A DNA stretch of 64,000 nt from NCBI RefSeq assembly GCF_016863475.1, contig NZ_BOOY01000028.1, forward strand, positions 114,588 to 178,587, written 5' to 3'. The position numbers were made by a program, and so were the translations under genes. Below the pieces are notes generated by a model. That model saw only the letters and a program-made list of their open reading frames with translations. It did no database searches and had not been told where the DNA came from. Of the stretch, positions 53,313 through 64,000 are shown in pieces (position 1 is the first letter of the stretch; each line of letters starts with the position of its first letter). This stretch comes from Spirilliplanes yamanashiensis. GTDB taxonomy: Bacteria; Actinomycetota; Actinomycetes; Mycobacteriales; Micromonosporaceae.

Positions 53313-53985
53313 ATGGTGCACGGATCGACCGTCGTCGCGCTGGACGACGTGAGCGTCGCCCTGGCCGCGGGCACCTTCACCGCCGTGACGGGGCCGTCCG
53401 GCTCCGGCAGGACCACGCTGCTGCACTGCGCCGCCGGGCTGGTGGCGCCCACCGCCGGGCGGGTGTTCGCCGGCGGCACCGAGCTGACCGGGCGCACCGA
53501 GCGCGAGCGCACCGTGCTGCGCCGCGACCGGGTGGGCTTCGTGTTCCAGGACCTCAACCTGCCGCCGTCGCGGACCGTGCGGCAGAACGTCCGGGACCGG
53601 TGCGACGCCGTGCTCGCCCGGGTGGGGCTGGCCGGGCTGGCCGGGCTGGCCGACCGGCTGCCGGGGGAGCTGTCCGGCGGGCAGCGCCAGCGCGCCGCGA
53701 TCGCCCGGGCGCTGGTGACCGGCCCGGCCGTGGTGTTCGCCGACGAGCCCACCGGCGCGCTGGACCTGGCGAGCGCGTCCGCCGTCCTGGCGCTGCTGCG
53801 CGAGGCGGTGCGCGACTTCGGCCGCACCCGTCGTCATGGTCACCCACGACCCGGTGGCCGCCGCCGCGGCCGACGCGGTGCTGTTCCTCGCCGACGGCCG
53901 GATCGTCGGCGAGCTGGCCGCGCCCACCGCCGACGCGGTCGCCGAGCGCCTCGCCCACCTCGCCGACCGGGTGGTGGCCGCGTGA
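53313..53985 (+). pseudogene. Frameshifted ABC transporter ATPase (MacB-like)
   Basis: The sequence begins mid-motif ([20 protein letters not shown]) where the family would have about 10 more residues. Walker A reads [11 protein letters not shown]: the essential Lys is an Arg. Signature [16 protein letters not shown] and Walker [13 protein letters not shown] follow. After FGRT (near 53829) the reading frame breaks by one extra base in a C-run; the frame that continues reads [32 protein letters not shown] and ends VVAA with a stop at 53985. Two independent defects mark it as inactive. It is linked by GTGA overlap to the permease remnant. Confidence 0.85.
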
Positions 53986-54662
53986 TCGCGGTCGCCCTGG
54001 CCACGCTGCGCCACCGCGCCGGCGCGTTCCTCGCCACGTTCCTGTCGGCCGTGCTCGGCGCGACGCTGCTGACGGCGCGCCGCCGAGCTGGAGCTGCTGC
54101 GCAGCGCCGGGGCGACCCCGCGGCAGGTGCGCCGGATGGTCGTCGCCGAGGCGGCCGCGGTCGGGCTCGCGGGCGCCGCGGCGGCGGTGCTGCCGGGGCT
54201 GCTGCTCGGCCGGGGGCTGTTCCGGCTGCTGCGCGCCACCGCGGCGGCGCTGGACCGGCCGCTGCGCCGCGGCGTCGCCGGCGAGCTGGCGCTGGTGCGG
54301 CTGCGGGCCCGGCCGTCGCCGTCGGCGGGGCCCTGATGCCGGTGGTGCTGTTCACCGGCGTCACCACCGGCACGGTGGTCATGCAGGCCGTCGAGGACGC
54401 GGCGGCCCGCGCGCAGGTGCTGCGGACGGTCGCCGTGGAGGCGCTCGCCGTCGCCGGGGCCGGGGTGGTGGCCGGCACGGCCGCGTCGCTGGTCACGATC
54501 CTGCCGTTCGGATACGCCCGGACGGGTGAACCCTGGCCGTCCGTCGCGCTGTGGCCGGGGGCGGCGGTCGCGGCGGCCGCGGTGGCGCTGACCCTCGCCG
54601 CGTGCCTCGGCGCGGCCCGCCGGGCCCTGGCCGGACCGGCCGTCGACGCGGTGCGCGCCTGA
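53982..54662 (+). pseudogene. Remnant of an FtsX-type ABC permease
   Basis: A full permease of this family is about 800 residues; here only 680 bases remain in three reading-frame pieces. Piece 1 (53982-~54078) is the N-terminal span [26 protein letters not shown]. Piece 2 (~54085-54336) carries the FtsX core [42 protein letters not shown]. Piece 3 (54336-54662) carries [23 protein letters not shown] and [31 protein letters not shown]. Internal deletions of most of the large extracellular domains and at least two frame changes show decay. Confidence 0.83.
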
Positions 54663-54672
54663 GCCGGGCCGG

Positions 54673-55542
54673 CTACCAGGAGCCGGCGGTGGGCCCCGCG
54701 GAGCCGCCGCGGCGGCGCAGGTACTTCTCGAACTCGCTGGCGATCTCGTCGCCGGTCAGCGGCTGGATGCCCTCGTCGCCGACGCGTTCCTCCAGCTCAC
54801 GGACGTACTCGCCGAGCTCGGCGTCCTGCTCGGCGGCGGTGCGGACCCGCTGCTCCCACTCGGCGGCCTCCTCGGCGAGGTCGGCCATCGGGACGGGCAG
54901 GTCGAGGACCTCCTCGACCCGGTGCAGCAGGGCGAGCGTCGCCTTCGGGCAGGGCGGGTTGTTCGCGTAGTGGGGGACGTGCACCCAGAACGACAGCGCG
55001 TCGACCTCGGCGCGGGTGGCCGCGTCCTGCAGCACGCCGACGATGCCGGTGGGCCCGTCGTACCTCGTGGGGGTGACCCGGTACTTCGCGGTCAGCTCCT
55101 TGTCGGACGCCGAGCCGCTGATCGGCAGCGGTCGCGTGTACGGCACGTCGGCCAGCAGCGCGCCGAGCAGCACCACCCGGGTGACCTCCAGGCTGTGGCA
55201 CACCTCCAGGACCTGCTCGCAGAACGTGCGCCAGCGCATGCTGGGCTCGATGCCGCGGATCAGCACGACGTCGCGTTCGACGCCGGGCGGGCTGGCCACC
55301 AGGAACTTGGTGGTCGGCCACTCGATCTGCCGCGTCTCGCCCTCGGCCATGGTGATGGAGGGGCGGCTGACCTGGAAGTCGTAGAAGTCCTCCGGGTCGA
55401 TCGCGGTGATCTCCCGCGCCTGCCACACCTGTTCCAGGTGCTCGACGGCAGCCGTCGAGGCGTCGGCGGCGTCGTTCCAGCCCTCGAAGGCCGCGATCGC
55501 CACCGGAGATCTCAGCAGGGGAAGCCCGTCGAACTCGGTCAC
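54673..55542 (-). CDS. PAC2-family protein
   Basis: 289 residues. PAC2 (proteasome assembly chaperone 2) family, actinobacterial type: VAIAAFEGWNDAADASTAAVEHL, YDFQVSRPSITMAEGETRQIEWP, DVVLIRGIEPSMRWRTFCEQVLEV, VVLLGALLADVPYTRPLPISGSA and YDGPTGIVGVLQDAA. The C-terminal ~80 residues are helical and charged. Function in bacteria is unsettled; the gene is usually found beside metH or mshC, as here. GTG start; divergent from metH across about 105 bases. Confidence 0.9.
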   Translation of the reverse strand: MTEFDGLPLLRSPVAIAAFEGWNDAADASTAAVEHLEQVWQAREITAIDPEDFYDFQVSRPSITMAEGETRQIEWPTTKFLVASPPGVERDVVLIRGIEPSMRWRTFCEQVLEVCHSLEVTRVVLLGALLADVPYTRPLPISGSASDKELTAKYRVTPTRYDGPTGIVGVLQDAATRAEVDALSFWVHVPHYANNPPCPKATLALLHRVEEVLDLPVPMADLAEEAAEWEQRVRTAAEQDAELGEYVRELEERVGDEGIQPLTGDEIASEFEKYLRRRGGSAGPTAGSW

Positions 55543-55647
55543 GGCGCCAGCCTACGTGGCCCGGGCGGCGACGGCCCGTCGGCCGCGCCGTCCCACCCGG
55601 AGGGTGTGCGGTTCGGCATGCGCGGCGGGGCCGACTAACCTGGGACG

Positions 55648-59169
<3,522 letters not shown>

Positions 59170-59224
59170 CCGACAGACCGCCTCTGACCTGCGGTTCTAC
59201 CGGCGGAATGGCCCGGAAATACAT

Positions 59225-59246
59225 GATCAGGCCGTCTCCAGGCCGT
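59225..59246. repeat. 22-base direct repeat, copy 1 (possible att or integrase-end remnant)
   Basis: GATCAGGCCGT followed by CTCCAGGCCGT. The same 22 bases recur at 62124-62145 with a single change (C to A). Read on the minus strand it encodes the DGLETA-stop end seen in actinobacterial integrases. The two copies bracket 2.9 kb containing the UspA and GAF genes, which may be a former insertion. An att role is inferred. Confidence 0.5.
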
Positions 59247-59342
59247 CACGGGTTCCGGGTCGTCCGCGAAGGCGTCGTCGATGGCGCGGCGGGTTCGGTC
59301 CTCGCTGGTCGGCATGAGGTGCGTGAAGACGCGGAGCGTGAA
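59230..59342 (-). pseudogene. C-terminal remnant of a tyrosine-type integrase
   Basis: Minus-strand translation gives GFTLRVFTHLMPTSEDRTRRAIDDAFADDPEPV, matching the end of actinobacterial phage/ICE tyrosine recombinases (the Y-of-HLMPSSEDRTR segment, here F in place of the usual catalytic-proximal Tyr region). The reading frame then shifts by one, and the usual ending DGLETA-stop lies in the other frame. Nothing of the N-terminal or catalytic R-H-R part is present. It is a leftover of an integrated element at the 3' side of metH. Confidence 0.65.
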
Positions 59343-59483
59343 TCCGGGGCCGCGTGGCCAAGCGGCCTGCTCCGCAGGCCGTCGCGCCGCCCCGCAGGGC
59401 CGGGCCAGAGGCCCGCCCTGACGCCTTAGGACTGCGTCCACGGCGTCACGGTTGCAGCCCGGCGGCAGGCGCGAAGATACGAA

Positions 59484-59525
59484 GAAGCCCCCGGCCTGCC
59501 TCGATTGCGGTAGGTCGGGGGCTTC
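59484..59525 (-). terminator. Strong stem-loop, terminator of the minus-strand UspA transcript
   Basis: GAAGCCCCCG at 59484-59493 pairs perfectly with CGGGGGCTTC at 59516-59525; the stem extends further inward with GCCT/AGGT. On the minus strand it is followed by TTCGTATCTTC, a pyrimidine-rich tail, so it would terminate transcripts coming from the UspA gene. Confidence 0.65.
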
Positions 59526-59593
59526 CGAGTCGCGAGGGTGCAAGTGCTGTTGTCCTCGCCGGACGGGCAGGGCTCCGGGATGGGTGCCGGCGT

Positions 59594-59620
59594 CATCCCG
59601 CCTGCCTGCCCAGCGGGATG
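59594..59620. repeat. Stem-loop 2
   Basis: CATCCCGC at 59594-59601 and GCGGGATG at 59613-59620 form a perfect 8-base stem with an 11-base loop. Second of three consecutive hairpins downstream of the UspA gene. Confidence 0.55.
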
Positions 59621-59625
59621 GCAGA

Positions 59626-59675
59626 CCGGCACCGCGGACGCAAACGGTAAGGCGTGTCTGCGCCCGCGGTGCCGG
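59626..59675. repeat. Stem-loop 3, long
   Basis: CCGGCACCGCGG at 59626-59637 pairs perfectly with CCGCGGTGCCGG at 59664-59675, and the pairing continues inward with few mismatches (GACGCA against TGCGCC). It is the most stable hairpin in this stretch, 52 bases below the UspA stop on its strand. Confidence 0.6.
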
Positions 59676-59727
59676 CCCGACATGGCGAAGCCCAGGCAGA
59701 CGGGATAACTCCTCATGGACGCATCGA

Positions 59728-60228
59728 CTACTTTTCGGCAGGGCGCTGAGTGAGTTGTGACTGGTGGCCGGCGGGTATGAGCAGTACCGGGCAGGTAGCG
59801 TGCACGGCGATGTCTTGACTGACGGTGCCGAGCAGAAGCGGGGAGCATCGGTTGCCGTCGCTATGGGTGCCGAGGACGATCAGTTCGGCGTGTTGCGCGG
59901 CAGCGAGGATGATCGTGGCCGGGTCGCCGTATTGGATGTCGTAGTGCACGGCGGCGGAGGCGTCGAGTTGGTGGACTTGGCGGCGCAGGTCGGCGGCCGC
60001 GACTTGGGCGAGGTGATGCCGGGCGGCGAGTTGCCGGCGGCGAGTTGTGCTGCCGACCTGTGCGTCGGGCAACTCGACATCGGCGGTGATGGCGTGCACG
60101 ACACGTAAGTCGGCGCCGCTGCGGCGGGCGTGTTCGAGGCTCGCGGTCAGGACGGCGTTGTCGTGGGTGCCGGTCCGGTCCACCCCGACCACAACCTGTG
60201 CGGTGCGCTGTGCTGCGACGTGGGTCAC
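59728..60228 (-). CDS. Single-domain universal stress protein
   Basis: 166 residues. Usp fold: AQVVVGVDRTGTHDNAVLTASLEHARRSGADLRVVHAI, YGDPATIILAAAQHAELIVLGTHSDG and SPLLLGTVSQDIAVHATCPVLLIPAG. The ATP-binding G-2x-G-9x-G motif is only partly kept (GTHSDGNRCSPLLLGTVS). Base composition is clearly less GC-rich at third codon positions than in the core genes. It lies beside a DevS-like GAF protein, the combination typical of hypoxia/dormancy regulons of the DosR type. ATG or GTG start at 60228 on the minus strand. Confidence 0.85.
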   Translation of the reverse strand: MTHVAAQRTAQVVVGVDRTGTHDNAVLTASLEHARRSGADLRVVHAITADVELPDAQVGSTTRRRQLAARHHLAQVAAADLRRQVHQLDASAAVHYDIQYGDPATIILAAAQHAELIVLGTHSDGNRCSPLLLGTVSQDIAVHATCPVLLIPAGHQSQLTQRPAEK

Positions 60229-60321
60229 CGTGACTCACCTCCACCGGCCACGCTGCCCGGTTCCCCGATGTGGGGGCAGAGGCGAAGGCCATGGTGTGAG
60301 TGCCGATCGGCCCGCTTTCCG

Positions 60322-61743
60322 TCAGGATGCGCCGTCGGCCTGTTGAGCTGATCGCGGGGGGTCGTCGGGCGCCGTCCAGGTGGGGTGGAGGGCGAATACG
60401 GCGGCGCGGATGTCGTGGATGATCGCGTCGACTTCGTCGATCTGGGTTTGCACCGCGCTGCGGGTAAGCGGGTAGTGGGATCGTGACGCGACGCCCTGCA
60501 GTGCCAGTCCGTGGCGGAACAGGCGTTGGATGACGTGGTGGCGCAGGTCTTCGCCGATCCGTTGACGATCGTCGATCAGGTGGCGGCGTTCGGCGTCTGC
60601 CCGGACTTCGTTCAGGTGCAGGGCCAGCCCGGCGTGCGCGGCGACCGCGGCGACCAGGTCGAGATCGAGTTGGCCGAACGGTTCGGCATCCGGTGCTCGG
60701 GACACCGTCAGTGCGCCGTTGACCCTGTCGTCGACCCCTATGAACGGCACGGCGACGGTTTCGGCGAGCGAGCCGGCCGCGTGGTCGACGCTCGAACGCC
60801 GCTCGTTGACCACGATCAGCTGCCGGGCGGTGATCGCGGCGCCGCCGACCGAGTCCGCCAGCGCGATGAGGCTGCCTTGCCGGGAATCATCGTCATTCCC
60901 TTCGGTGACGGCCAGGCGTAGCTGTTCTGGGTCGTCGCTGGGCACGCTGATGCTCGCGGCGACCCCGTGCAGGTCTTCTCGGGCGTGGTGGACCAGCTGC
61001 CGCAACACCTCGTCGGTGTCGGTACCGGCCAGCAGTTGAGTGCTGACCTCGGCCATCGTGTTCTGCCAGGTGTTCCGTCGCCGGCTCTCCGACAGCAGCA
61101 TGGCGTTCTCGATAGCCGCGCCCGCTGCTGAGGCCAGCGCTTGCGCGAGTTGTTCGTCGTCCCCGGTGAACTCAGCGCCGTGCTGCTTCTCAGTGAGGTA
61201 CAGGGTGCCGAATACCCGGCCACCGATCTGGACCGGCACCCCGAGGAATGAGTGCATCGGCGGGTGATGCTCGGGGAACCCGCTCGAGGCAGGGTGGGCG
61301 GCGATGTCCGCGAGCCGCAACGCATGCGGATGGTCGACCAGCAGGCCGAGGAGTCCTTCACCCGCGGGCAGGCGGCCAACCGCGGTTACCGTCTTGCTGT
61401 CCATGCCGGTATGCACGAATCGCGTCAGGCGGCCCTGGTTGACCACGCCGAGGGCCGCGTACCTTGCGTCGACAAGCTCGCGCGCGGCCTCCACCACGTG
61501 CAGCAGCACCGTGTCGAGGCTGCCGGCCTGTGCCACCGCCAGGAACGCACGCAACAGGCCACGTAGTCGGCCCTGTGCCCCTTGTACGTCTCGCACTTGC
61601 AGCATCAGTTGTTCAAGGAGTTCGTCAAGCTCCAGGCGGGCGACCTGGGAAAACGTCACATCCCCCACGGGGTTCACACCGCCCGAGACGACGCGGGGGT
61701 TGTGCGTGTCATCGATCACGGAGTCGCGCATGACGGTCACCAC
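60322..61743 (-). CDS. DevS/DosT-like GAF protein lacking the kinase ATPase domain
   Basis: 473 residues. Two GAF domains: the first from LVDARYAALGVVNQGRLTRFVHTG through GFPEHHPPMHSFLGVPVQIGGRVFGTLYLTEKQHG, the second with ISVPSDDPEQLRLAVTEG and AVPFIGVDDRVNGALTVSR. A HisKA_3-like helix follows: DDRQRIGEDLRHHVIQRLFRHGLALQ. In DevS relatives that motif is DLHDxVIQRLF with His as phosphoacceptor; here it is Arg, and a His lies two residues later. After AAVFALHPTW the protein ends, without an HATPase domain. It may sense a ligand but cannot act as an ordinary kinase. Starts at a GTG; an in-frame ATG lies four codons later. Confidence 0.8.
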   Translation of the reverse strand: MVTVMRDSVIDDTHNPRVVSGGVNPVGDVTFSQVARLELDELLEQLMLQVRDVQGAQGRLRGLLRAFLAVAQAGSLDTVLLHVVEAARELVDARYAALGVVNQGRLTRFVHTGMDSKTVTAVGRLPAGEGLLGLLVDHPHALRLADIAAHPASSGFPEHHPPMHSFLGVPVQIGGRVFGTLYLTEKQHGAEFTGDDEQLAQALASAAGAAIENAMLLSESRRRNTWQNTMAEVSTQLLAGTDTDEVLRQLVHHAREDLHGVAASISVPSDDPEQLRLAVTEGNDDDSRQGSLIALADSVGGAAITARQLIVVNERRSSVDHAAGSLAETVAVPFIGVDDRVNGALTVSRAPDAEPFGQLDLDLVAAVAAHAGLALHLNEVRADAERRHLIDDRQRIGEDLRHHVIQRLFRHGLALQGVASRSHYPLTRSAVQTQIDEVDAIIHDIRAAVFALHPTWTAPDDPPRSAQQADGAS

Positions 61744-62611
61744 CCAGCTGCCGGTATCAACGGCGGCGAGTCGCGCTCAGTTTGGCAGGTCACGCACCCG
61801 CTGGACGGCCACCGAGACGAAAACAATCCAGCAGTTCACCAGGGTCCGGGGCAACAGGCCCATGCTACCGCCCAAGCACGGGTCGCAACGTTTCAGGGCG
61901 ACGGCAGGTGAAGATGCCCCTCACACGACGTGAACGAATCTGCGCCGCCCGCAGGTGTGGTGGTCGTACAGCCAAGAAGTACAGCAACTCAGACGACCCC
62001 AGTCGGTCCCGACCGGCCGGACGTGACAGCTGACCAGCACGCCCGGCTCTCCTTGACCGCGCTGCCGCGACTCGATCGGTCACGGGTCCTGGTGGTGCCG
62101 CCCGGGCGGGGGAGTGGTTTCAAGATCAGGCCGTATCCAGGCCGTGGAAGGTGGACCAGGGAGACCCAACGTCGACCATTGACGGAAGAAGTAGTGCCAG
62201 GTCACGCCACTGTTGGTCCGACTTGATCGGCTTCGCCCAGGCGGTGGCGTCCGGGCTGGTCTGATGACGAGTTCGGCGGAGCTACCTTTCCGGAGGGCGC
62301 CGAGTGAGCCGAGCCACCGATCTTGCGTGTACGGAGCAAGATGGTGGTCCGCGCGACCGGGGACCGCGCTGCTCTGGCGTACTGATCCTGGCGGTCGTGC
62401 CAGGGCTGTCGAGTAAAGGTCCGCCCGTTTCGAGTCCAAGAGAACGCTCAAGATCGTTTGGTGTCAGGCGGGCGGTCGACGGCCCAAGGCATGCCGAGTT
62501 CCTGGTATGCCCAATCTCATGGCGACCGTGAAGAGGACATCGACCACAGCGCGCCCGTCGCGTCCAGAACGGCACCCGCGGCGCCAGCTCCTCAGTACTC
62601 CCGACTCTCGG
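61744..62611. other. 870-base region without a recognised gene
   Basis: Short open frames exist on both strands but none has a convincing protein character. The first ~150 bases must hold the promoter of the GAF gene. The second copy of the 22-base direct repeat is at 62124-62145. The base composition is the least extreme of the window. I see no RNA gene or intact mobile element here. Confidence 0.5.
62124..62145. repeat. 22-base direct repeat, copy 2
   Basis: GATCAGGCCGT followed by ATCCAGGCCGT, identical to copy 1 at 59225-59246 except for one base. Read on the minus strand it ends in GLDTA-stop, like copy 1. No integrase sequence precedes it here, so the similarity is restricted to this short piece; this favours a recombination-site duplication over two gene remnants. 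Confidence 0.5.
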
Positions 62612-62944
62612 TCATATGCCGGTGGGATAGAGCAGGACCCTTTGAGCAAGCACCGCAACCTTGGTTCCGGGGGTAAGGCTCGGCCAGCTGCCCTCCACAT
62701 CAACGGCCACCAAACCGTCCGCGATGCGTAAGGTCACCAGACCTTCGTGATCTTGTAGTTCGACAACACCGTGCAGCCAGGGACCACCAGGAAGCTCACC
62801 TCCCGGAACGTCGAGCGTGACGGTGTCACCCCACGCGTGCGGGCCAGGAACGTCCAGCTCGACATCTACAGACTCGCCGACGCGAGGCAGTTCACCGATC
62901 CACACGGCATGAAGCGCTTGGCCGGCAACCGTGGCGTCAACCAT
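62612..62944 (-). CDS. Hypothetical small beta-rich protein
   Basis: 110 residues from ATG 62944 (a longer in-frame start at 62986 gives 124). The sequence is protein-like, with alternating hydrophobic residues: MVDATVAGQALHAVWIGELPRVGESVDVELDVPGP, then GDTVTLDVPGGE and WLHGVVELQDHEGLVTLRIADGLVAVDVEG. It suggests a small all-beta domain. No family recognised. It could be a cargo gene of the former mobile element. Confidence 0.55.
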   Translation of the reverse strand: MVDATVAGQALHAVWIGELPRVGESVDVELDVPGPHAWGDTVTLDVPGGELPGGPWLHGVVELQDHEGLVTLRIADGLVAVDVEGSWPSLTPGTKVAVLAQRVLLYPTGI

Positions 62945-63073
62945 GACCGGCGACCCTCGTCCGATCTTGGAAATACGAGCCCACATCCGTCGATGATCTC
63001 AGGTCTCTGCCGATCACCAACCGCTCAACGGAGTGTCACCCGCGTCCCGCTACCAGTTTGTCGCCCAGCTTCT

Positions 63074-63643
63074 TCAAGGCACGACAGCCGAGTCCCTGGT
63101 GTCCGGACGCTCCCATTTCGCGCAGTTGGCGTCGTTGCTGGTGCCGATGCTTTGGGTGAGGAGTTGGATCCGAGGTGTCTCGTGGCTGTGGGCGATGGGT
63201 GCGGCGCAGTGCTCGCAGGTGTGGGTCTGCGGGCGGATGAGATTGCTCTGTGTCGAGATGGTCCCTGACCCGGCTGGTTGCGGGCAGAGGTAGCCAAGGT
63301 GCAGTCGGACCCACGGCGTGCGGGTCAGGGCCGACGACGGCTGGTCCCGTTCGGCGTCGTGGAAAGGTGCCCACCAGTAGTCCACCACGGCTCGCAGGAT
63401 GGTTCGTCCCCGCTCGGTGGTGTGGTCGAACGCGGATACCCGTGCGGGTGCAGGGTGCCGGCCGGTCTTACTCTCGCCGGAGCACGTTCCCTGTTCTGCG
63501 CCGTGCTGCAACGCTGTGGTGCGGCCGGTCCGTTGGCAGATGAAGCAGTCGAGGCTGAGTTCGACGTCGCTCTTCCAGTGCAGGTTATGGAAGGGCGCGT
63601 CGCTGAGGGCAAGAACTGCCGTTAATTCGACGGATCGCAGCAT
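63074..63643 (-). CDS. Hypothetical protein with zinc-ribbon-like Cys pairs
   Basis: 189 residues. Cys pairs CFICQRTGR near residue 33, YLCPQPAG near 117 and CEHCAAPIAHSHETPRIQLL near 142 look like split zinc ribbons; TPWVRLHLGYLCPQPAGSGTISTQSNLIRPQTHTCEHC has the character of conserved actinobacterial proteins of unknown function. The first codon lies at 63643. Composition is less GC-rich than the core. Possibly an accessory gene. Confidence 0.55.
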   Translation of the reverse strand: MLRSVELTAVLALSDAPFHNLHWKSDVELSLDCFICQRTGRTTALQHGAEQGTCSGESKTGRHPAPARVSAFDHTTERGRTILRAVVDYWWAPFHDAERDQPSSALTRTPWVRLHLGYLCPQPAGSGTISTQSNLIRPQTHTCEHCAAPIAHSHETPRIQLLTQSIGTSNDANCAKWERPDTRDSAVVP

Positions 63644-63695
63644 GGCTCGATCGTGGCAGGTGTGCCTCGCTTACCTGTGGCCGGTGGATGCCTGG

Positions 63696-63866
63696 CTAAG
63701 GTGGGCGAAGGTCGCGGGCAATGTAGCGCTTGAGGCATCGCATGATCTCGGTCTTGGTCTTGCCTTCGGTGCTGCGGCGGGCGACGTAGTCCTTGGTGGG
63801 CTGGTGGCAGCGCATTCTGACCAGGGTGATGCGCCAGAGGGCGCTGTTGGCCTCCCGGTCGCCGCC
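63696..63866 (-). mobile_element. C-terminal remnant of an IS110-family transposase
   Basis: Minus-strand translation GGDREANSALWRITLVRMRCHQPTKDYVARRSTEGKTKTEIMRCLKRYIARDL matches the conserved end of IS110/IS116/IS902 transposases (NREAN-ALW-R-V-R---PTKDYVARRT-EGK-K-EI-RCLKRYVARE). The DEDD catalytic N-terminal part is missing, and upstream sequence is unrelated, so this is a truncated copy. Confidence 0.65.
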
Positions 63867-63939
63867 GCTACTCGGGTCACACCCGACCGTCGAGATCACC
63901 CGCCAACATCATCCCCGTGAGAACTTTCTGTAGGGGTTC

Positions 63940-64000
63940 AAACGGCCCGCTCCGCAGGCCGGTCGGGCCGCCCAGCAGGCCGGGCCTGCGGCCCCCCCCC
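63940..64000. repeat. GC-rich repeat at the window end, similar to 59357-59415
   Basis: TTCAAACGGCCCGCTCCGCAGG and the following bases resemble the stretch near 59357 (AAGCGGCCTGCTCCGCAGG), sharing GCTCCGCAGGCC exactly and GCCGCCC, GCAGG and CCGGGCC in the same order. The last bases are a run of C. It may be a small repetitive element left by mobile DNA or simply the edge of a contig; the similarity covers roughly 55 bases. Confidence 0.4.

Larger units (their letters stand above)
59247..59727. other. 480-base region without an intact gene, with hairpins
   Basis: Apart from the integrase remnant no coding sequence is recognisable. A GC-rich stretch at about 59357-59415 resembles the extreme end of the window (63940-63999): both contain GCTCCGCAGGCC and GCCGCCC. 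From 59484 to 59675 three strong stem-loops follow one another. The rest shows nothing interpretable. Confidence 0.5.

Noticed and set aside
59341..59420. Possible tRNA-like sequence (GTGGCCAAGCGGCC...)
   Set aside because: No consistent cloverleaf with T-loop GTTCGA and paired acceptor could be drawn; treated as part of a GC-rich repeat.
62080..62731. Several 70-120 codon open frames on both strands
   Set aside because: No ribosome sites, no domain-like hydrophobic patterning and mutual overlap; no basis to call genes.
63990..64000. Run of C at the very end as a biological feature
   Set aside because: Could be a contig edge or sequencing artefact; no interpretation is safe.

Overview
The window is a 64 kb piece of very GC-rich, gene-dense DNA in which many genes start with GTG and neighbouring genes often overlap by 1-4 bases. 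The mycothiol ligase MshC, a likely F420-dependent LLM oxidoreductase, the DUF3090/SCO1664-type cluster, SecA2, GpgS and a DUF6244-like protein point to an actinobacterium, most probably of the Micromonosporales. That assignment is an inference from gene content. No rRNA, tRNA or CRISPR array was recognised. Most of the window looks like ordinary chromosomal core; the last ~4.8 kb looks like an accessory, degraded stretch.

Layout. 1-6.5 kb: the start of a membrane GGDEF/EAL protein (cut by the window edge), a two-domain universal stress protein, citrate synthase, a family-1 glycosyltransferase and an ArsR/SRPBCC regulator-effector pair. 6.5-12.4 kb: a gluconokinase, then a cobalamin riboswitch leading a chelatase (AAA+VWA)-cobO-cobB operon. 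12.4-21.7 kb: a glutamate-cysteine-ligase-like enzyme, a haloacetate-dehalogenase-like hydrolase, a STAS/HATPase fusion, and glucosyl-3-phosphoglycerate synthase plus a GT4 enzyme, divergent from a Gfo/Idh/MocA-MDR dehydrogenase pair. 21.7-31.9 kb: secA2, DUF3500, ankyrin, DUF305 and LVIVD-repeat proteins, an orphan winged-helix regulator, a degenerate uridine-kinase-like protein, a DksA-like protein and two adjacent DUF72 proteins. 31.9-33.4 kb: a 63-residue Gly/Asp/His repeat peptide immediately before a JmjC/cupin hydroxylase, the strongest candidate here for an undescribed system. 33.4-46.3 kb: a second ArsR/SRPBCC pair, a DUF6244-type helical pair, a secreted streptogrisin-like protease with a LysR regulator, a hemerythrin protein, an M20 peptidase, and an aldo/keto reductase-histidine kinase-response regulator operon. 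46.4-51.4 kb: LLM oxidoreductase, histidine phosphatase, DUF3090, SCO1664-like kinase-fold protein, mshC and a HEAT protein. 51.4-59.2 kb: two GntR-type regulators (one fused to TetR), a decayed ABC exporter, a PAC2 protein and B12-dependent metH.

59.2-64 kb has lower coding density and less extreme base composition. It holds the tail of a tyrosine integrase, three strong hairpins, a single-domain UspA protein, a DevS-like GAF protein that has lost its kinase module, two small hypothetical genes, the tail of an IS110-type transposase, and short direct repeats. It reads as the scar of one or more integrated elements.

Functional links. The riboswitch-controlled cob genes supply the cofactor that MetH needs. 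GpgS and the GT4 enzyme suggest glucosylglycerate-type compatible solutes or polysaccharide precursors. MshC and its neighbours form the conserved mycothiol-associated block. Two copies of an ArsR-SRPBCC module, each with a palindrome at its promoter, suggest a repeated stress-response design.
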